Source: Pyrenopolyporus hunteri (taxonomy: Eukaryota > Ascomycota > Sordariomycetes > Xylariales > Hypoxylaceae). Taken from it: 64,000 nucleotides of DNA. The notes under the pieces were generated by a model that saw only the letters and a program-made list of their open reading frames with translations, did not search any database and had not been told where the DNA came from. Below, piece after piece: positions 60,964 to 64,000 of this stretch. Positions within the stretch are counted from its first letter, which is position 1. Each line of letters starts with the position of its first letter. The translations under genes and the position numbers were made by a program. Where the stretch lies: the NCBI GenBank assembly GCA_902806595.1, contig CADCXC010000018.1, forward strand, positions 124,001 through 188,000, given 5' to 3'.

Positions 60964-63900
60964 GAAAGGATTAGCGATAGGCAAAGGCACTACCAAAGAG
61001 GAATAGGGTGATGGGATGCTCTCAAGCAAAGTATGAGGCACAGCGAACCCCTTCAGGCTTAGTTCCCGGTCTTGAGAATTGACTAGAAAGCTATACGTTC
61101 GTCTAAAGCTGCTTCAATGAAGTTCAAGTCTATTCCCTAACATTCATCATTATTCCTGGACCCGACCTCTTGCTAACCCGCGGACAGAACCATTGAGGGG
61201 ACTAGTAGGTCAGGTCCTTGACGGCTTCGCTAGAACCCCTCCCTTAGCTGCCTACGCGAACGAAGACATTTACCGAACTTAAGGGCGAACGCCGAAAGCT
61301 GTTCGGCCCAATGAATCCGCCGATTCTTATGATCTGACTATCACAGTACATATACATGCATTCACATGACGGATTTCCAATTCGCCAATTAAGCTGGCTG
61401 GCCACGGCGGGGGTGGAAGACTTTAGACGAGGTCGCGTCCCATAGGCATACCTCCCTGGGTACAATACCTAATCGTCGATTACCTCAGACACCACCTATA
61501 GATGGAGGGTATGTCATCGTGTCATCTCGCATCTTTCTACTACGATACAACCGCAGGCCGCTTCATCACCCTGGTTCAGGAAGTGGTTATGGAAACTAAT
61601 GAGGTCGAGGGTGGGGATACGAGCCCACGTTACTCGCTTTCGTTTGGAGAATCCGGGGACTTTGGTGGACGTTTTTCACAAAGAGGACGCCTACGCAGCC
61701 ACGGCTGCAGCCCCGTCCCACCGCGGGCCGGGAATCGGATCCTTTCAATAACACCCATGAATTATTATTAGGCTTCCCTCCCCTGGCGTCGTCGTCCCTT
61801 CACCCATGACAGGTTTCACCACAAGTACTTAATGTTAATTAAGACACCCCCCACCCAGATCTACCTATGCGGGAAGCATCGTTCCTCATAGGGTCGGCCA
61901 TAGAGGTTCGTCCGGTCGACCGAGGCTGAGCGCGAATTGCACTCGGGTCTACAACATGCGCAAATTTCAGAACCCCTAGCAGCGATTAGGGTGACACTAC
62001 GGAGCTATTGGGGATGTCGGCAACGGAGCGGCACGGCCGATTCCGATAGGTTGGTACCAGGTTCGCAGATATTCGCGATCGACAGCGAGCCGTGTGGATT
62101 GAGAGTTCGAGGCGCAACGTTCGTCGTTGAAAAAGGAAGAACACGACAGAATAGGCCCCGCGCGGTATATTTGTGGCTTTCTAATCACGAGACTACTTCT
62201 GTGCTCAGCTTTTGCATATATCCCCCCAACTGATCGTCCACATCCTTGCGTGGGCTTGGATCTTTACAATGTCGCACCGCAGACCTTGAAGAGAATGGGA
62301 GGTGAGACGGGGCGAGGCGACATGGCAGAAACACGGCGTCCCATATTTTTAGACGTGGAGAGAACTCCGATCGTTTGTATGATGTATGGTGCAAGAGAGA
62401 CGAGGGAGGCCAGGGATGGGATCCGAAGGATTCAGAACTGCAAGGTATTAATTAACCTTATAACTCGCCACGTGGATGCCGGGCTAATCAGCTTCCGCGC
62501 TGATAGGCCAGACCAGGATGTTGCCGTAGTACCCCATCCCAAAGCATGGTATTTCATTCATCGCTCGGGATCCTTTTTTCAGCGCCCCCTAAAAGGTGGC
62601 TTGACCCCCAACTCGTACATACATGCAGGATCACTCTAGTCTGCCGTATCACGGAGGACGAGTGACAGCTAGCTATGCCGAGGTAGATTCCCTCGTTTAG
62701 GACGCCCCGTAGCGCCGTGTATGATATAGCTAGTCTGAACATTAATGTGGGGGAGATGGTGTCTTCATATGGAGATGTAATCAGTCCACGATGCTAGCTC
62801 ATATGGTAGATAATAACGGATAGCTACGTATGTATTAGCTCATGCGTACCCGCAAATAAACCCCGGATTCTTCAGCCTTATAGCGATAGTAAGTACATCG
62901 GGACCACATGGCGTGAAAGGTTGAGGAATGAACATAAACCCACAGCAAACCAATAACGTGGTGCCTAACTCCTACCCAGCTACGTAGATAGGCACGCCGC
63001 CAAGTCCAATGGATGCATAACGCCGCGGCCTTGCAGCAGTGACATTCCCGTGCATAGGCAGCATATAGGGGCGGGGAACACAACAGGCCGTTCATTCTTC
63101 AGCGGCACAAGACGCAATACGACAACGCCAAGGGCCGCCTCTTCAAAACGGGGTCTTGAGTTCTCGGGACCATGTGGCGTCCGAGAGGCGCGCGAACCAG
63201 CCTCCCACGATAAATTGCGGTGCGGTCTAGTCGGGTCTCGGCACTAGGTCAATCTCGAAAAGCTTTGCAAGCGGAGATGCAATTTTCAACTTTCCCTTAC
63301 CTCTTGACTAGCCCGCGTTTTTATCTGTGTGTTACGTACTGGACGGGGGCGTTCGTTGCCAGTTTATTGGCAACGGGGTACGTCGTCTGGATGAGCGTGG
63401 CTGATGCGCGGCCCGGGGTGCTCCTATCGGCATTCCTTGGGCGATCTTGTTCACGAAAAAATATGTGTCTTAAGTAATATTCTCGTCAGGTGACATACCT
63501 ATGCTTCTCACTGCTGCTTTTTCCTGCCGCTATGCCCTTGGCTGTGGAGCGTAACTCCGTTTGAGACAATCCTTCGAACCGGAGTGGGAAGCACGATGGC
63601 CTGATCGGTGCCCTAGGATTCGCAACGAATGGAATATTCTATGGACCGAATTCTTTCGTTCTAAGGCTTGCTATTTGGGGCTGCGTAGGCTTGTACGTCG
63701 TAGCACCATCGGTTTAATTATCACTATACTTCGTTACGCAATTCAGATTCCTCATAGCGCTCCTAGCTGAAGCGTTTGAAGATACGAGTGGCGCAGTTCG
63801 ATACAGATACGCTAAACTCACTAACTAAGTACAGCTTTAATTAAAATATATTACTTATTTACGTAAAAAGGTCTAAGACGAAACTTTGTGTATAACCACT

Positions 63901-64000
63901 CAGAAGTGACTCGTATATTCCTAGTAAACAGCTATACATGTGCCCGGAGGTAGGTTGTTAATCATCGTGATGCAATTTGGAATCAACTCCTCGAATAATA
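60964..64000. other. Gene-poor right end, no recognisable gene
   Basis: About 3 kb of normal composition. The longest frame (62127-62639, plus, 170 codons) starts with a possible membrane helix but has no motif. A frame at 63220-63477 has one hydrophobic segment (FVASLLATGYVVWM). Neither is supported as a gene. The region begins with the right GAAAG target duplication. Confidence 0.4.

Noticed and set aside
62127..62639. 170-codon plus-strand frame near the right end
   Set aside because: The hydrophobic start is short, there is no recognisable domain, and codon use is not biased like the real genes here.

Overview
The window looks like genomic DNA of a filamentous ascomycete (Pezizomycotina, probably Sordariomycetes). 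Genes have short introns (about 50-155 nt) with GTAAGT/GTATGT-type donors and CTAAC-type branch sites. Housekeeping genes are alternately oriented. Three very AT-rich blocks have the look of repeats destroyed by repeat-induced point mutation (RIP). The class-level placement is inference from style; there is no rRNA or other marker gene here.

Layout. 441-8250 is a dead TIR-bounded element that carries, nested inside it, a dead LTR retrotransposon (1559-7752). 8.4-17.2 kb is a gene-dense housekeeping block: URI/Bud27-like prefoldin (+), NudC (-), the TFIIH subunit Tfb3/MAT1 (+) and an AP180/CALM clathrin adaptor (-). A 0.88-kb RIPed TA-flanked MITE sits at 18.9-19.8 kb. 20-29 kb holds mitochondrial aspartyl-tRNA synthetase (+), a small acidic protein of unknown function (-) and a long sterol-glucosyltransferase-like enzyme with a ubiquitin-interacting-motif tail (-). 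31.5-36.3 kb holds a short-chain dehydrogenase (+), Sec61 beta (-, four exons, the first being only the ATG) and nicotinate phosphoribosyltransferase (+). 36-43 kb is sparser: a tRNA-derived SINE-like element, an orphan acidic protein (-) and a SANT/Myb-like nuclear protein (+). 43-51.4 kb has no intact gene, only coding-looking fragments. A bZIP-ankyrin regulator (+) lies at 51.5-52.8 kb. A complete but RIP-killed Ty1/copia-type retrotransposon lies at 53,873-60,963 (minus orientation, perfect 5-bp target duplication). The last 3 kb shows no recognisable gene.

How it fits together. The recognisable genes are unrelated core functions: transcription (Tfb3), chaperone/TOR-linked scaffold (URI), dynein-linked NudC, endocytosis (AP180), mitochondrial translation (AspRS), ER translocation (Sec61 beta) and NAD salvage (Npt1). 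They are separate monocistronic genes and I see no biosynthetic cluster. nudC/tfb3 and sbh1/npt1 are divergent pairs sharing intergenic promoter regions. The gene-poor parts coincide with the transposon blocks, an ordinary core/AT-rich two-compartment layout.

The most distinctive observations are about mutation and structure rather than a new enzyme system. In the RIPed blocks almost every surviving G or C sits in a CpG. The non-CpG survivors are strand-biased in opposite senses in the two large blocks. The insertion history of both retroelements can be read from target duplications. Three of the 21 introns I could model end in AAG rather than YAG. All exon models below were spliced by hand from the sequence.
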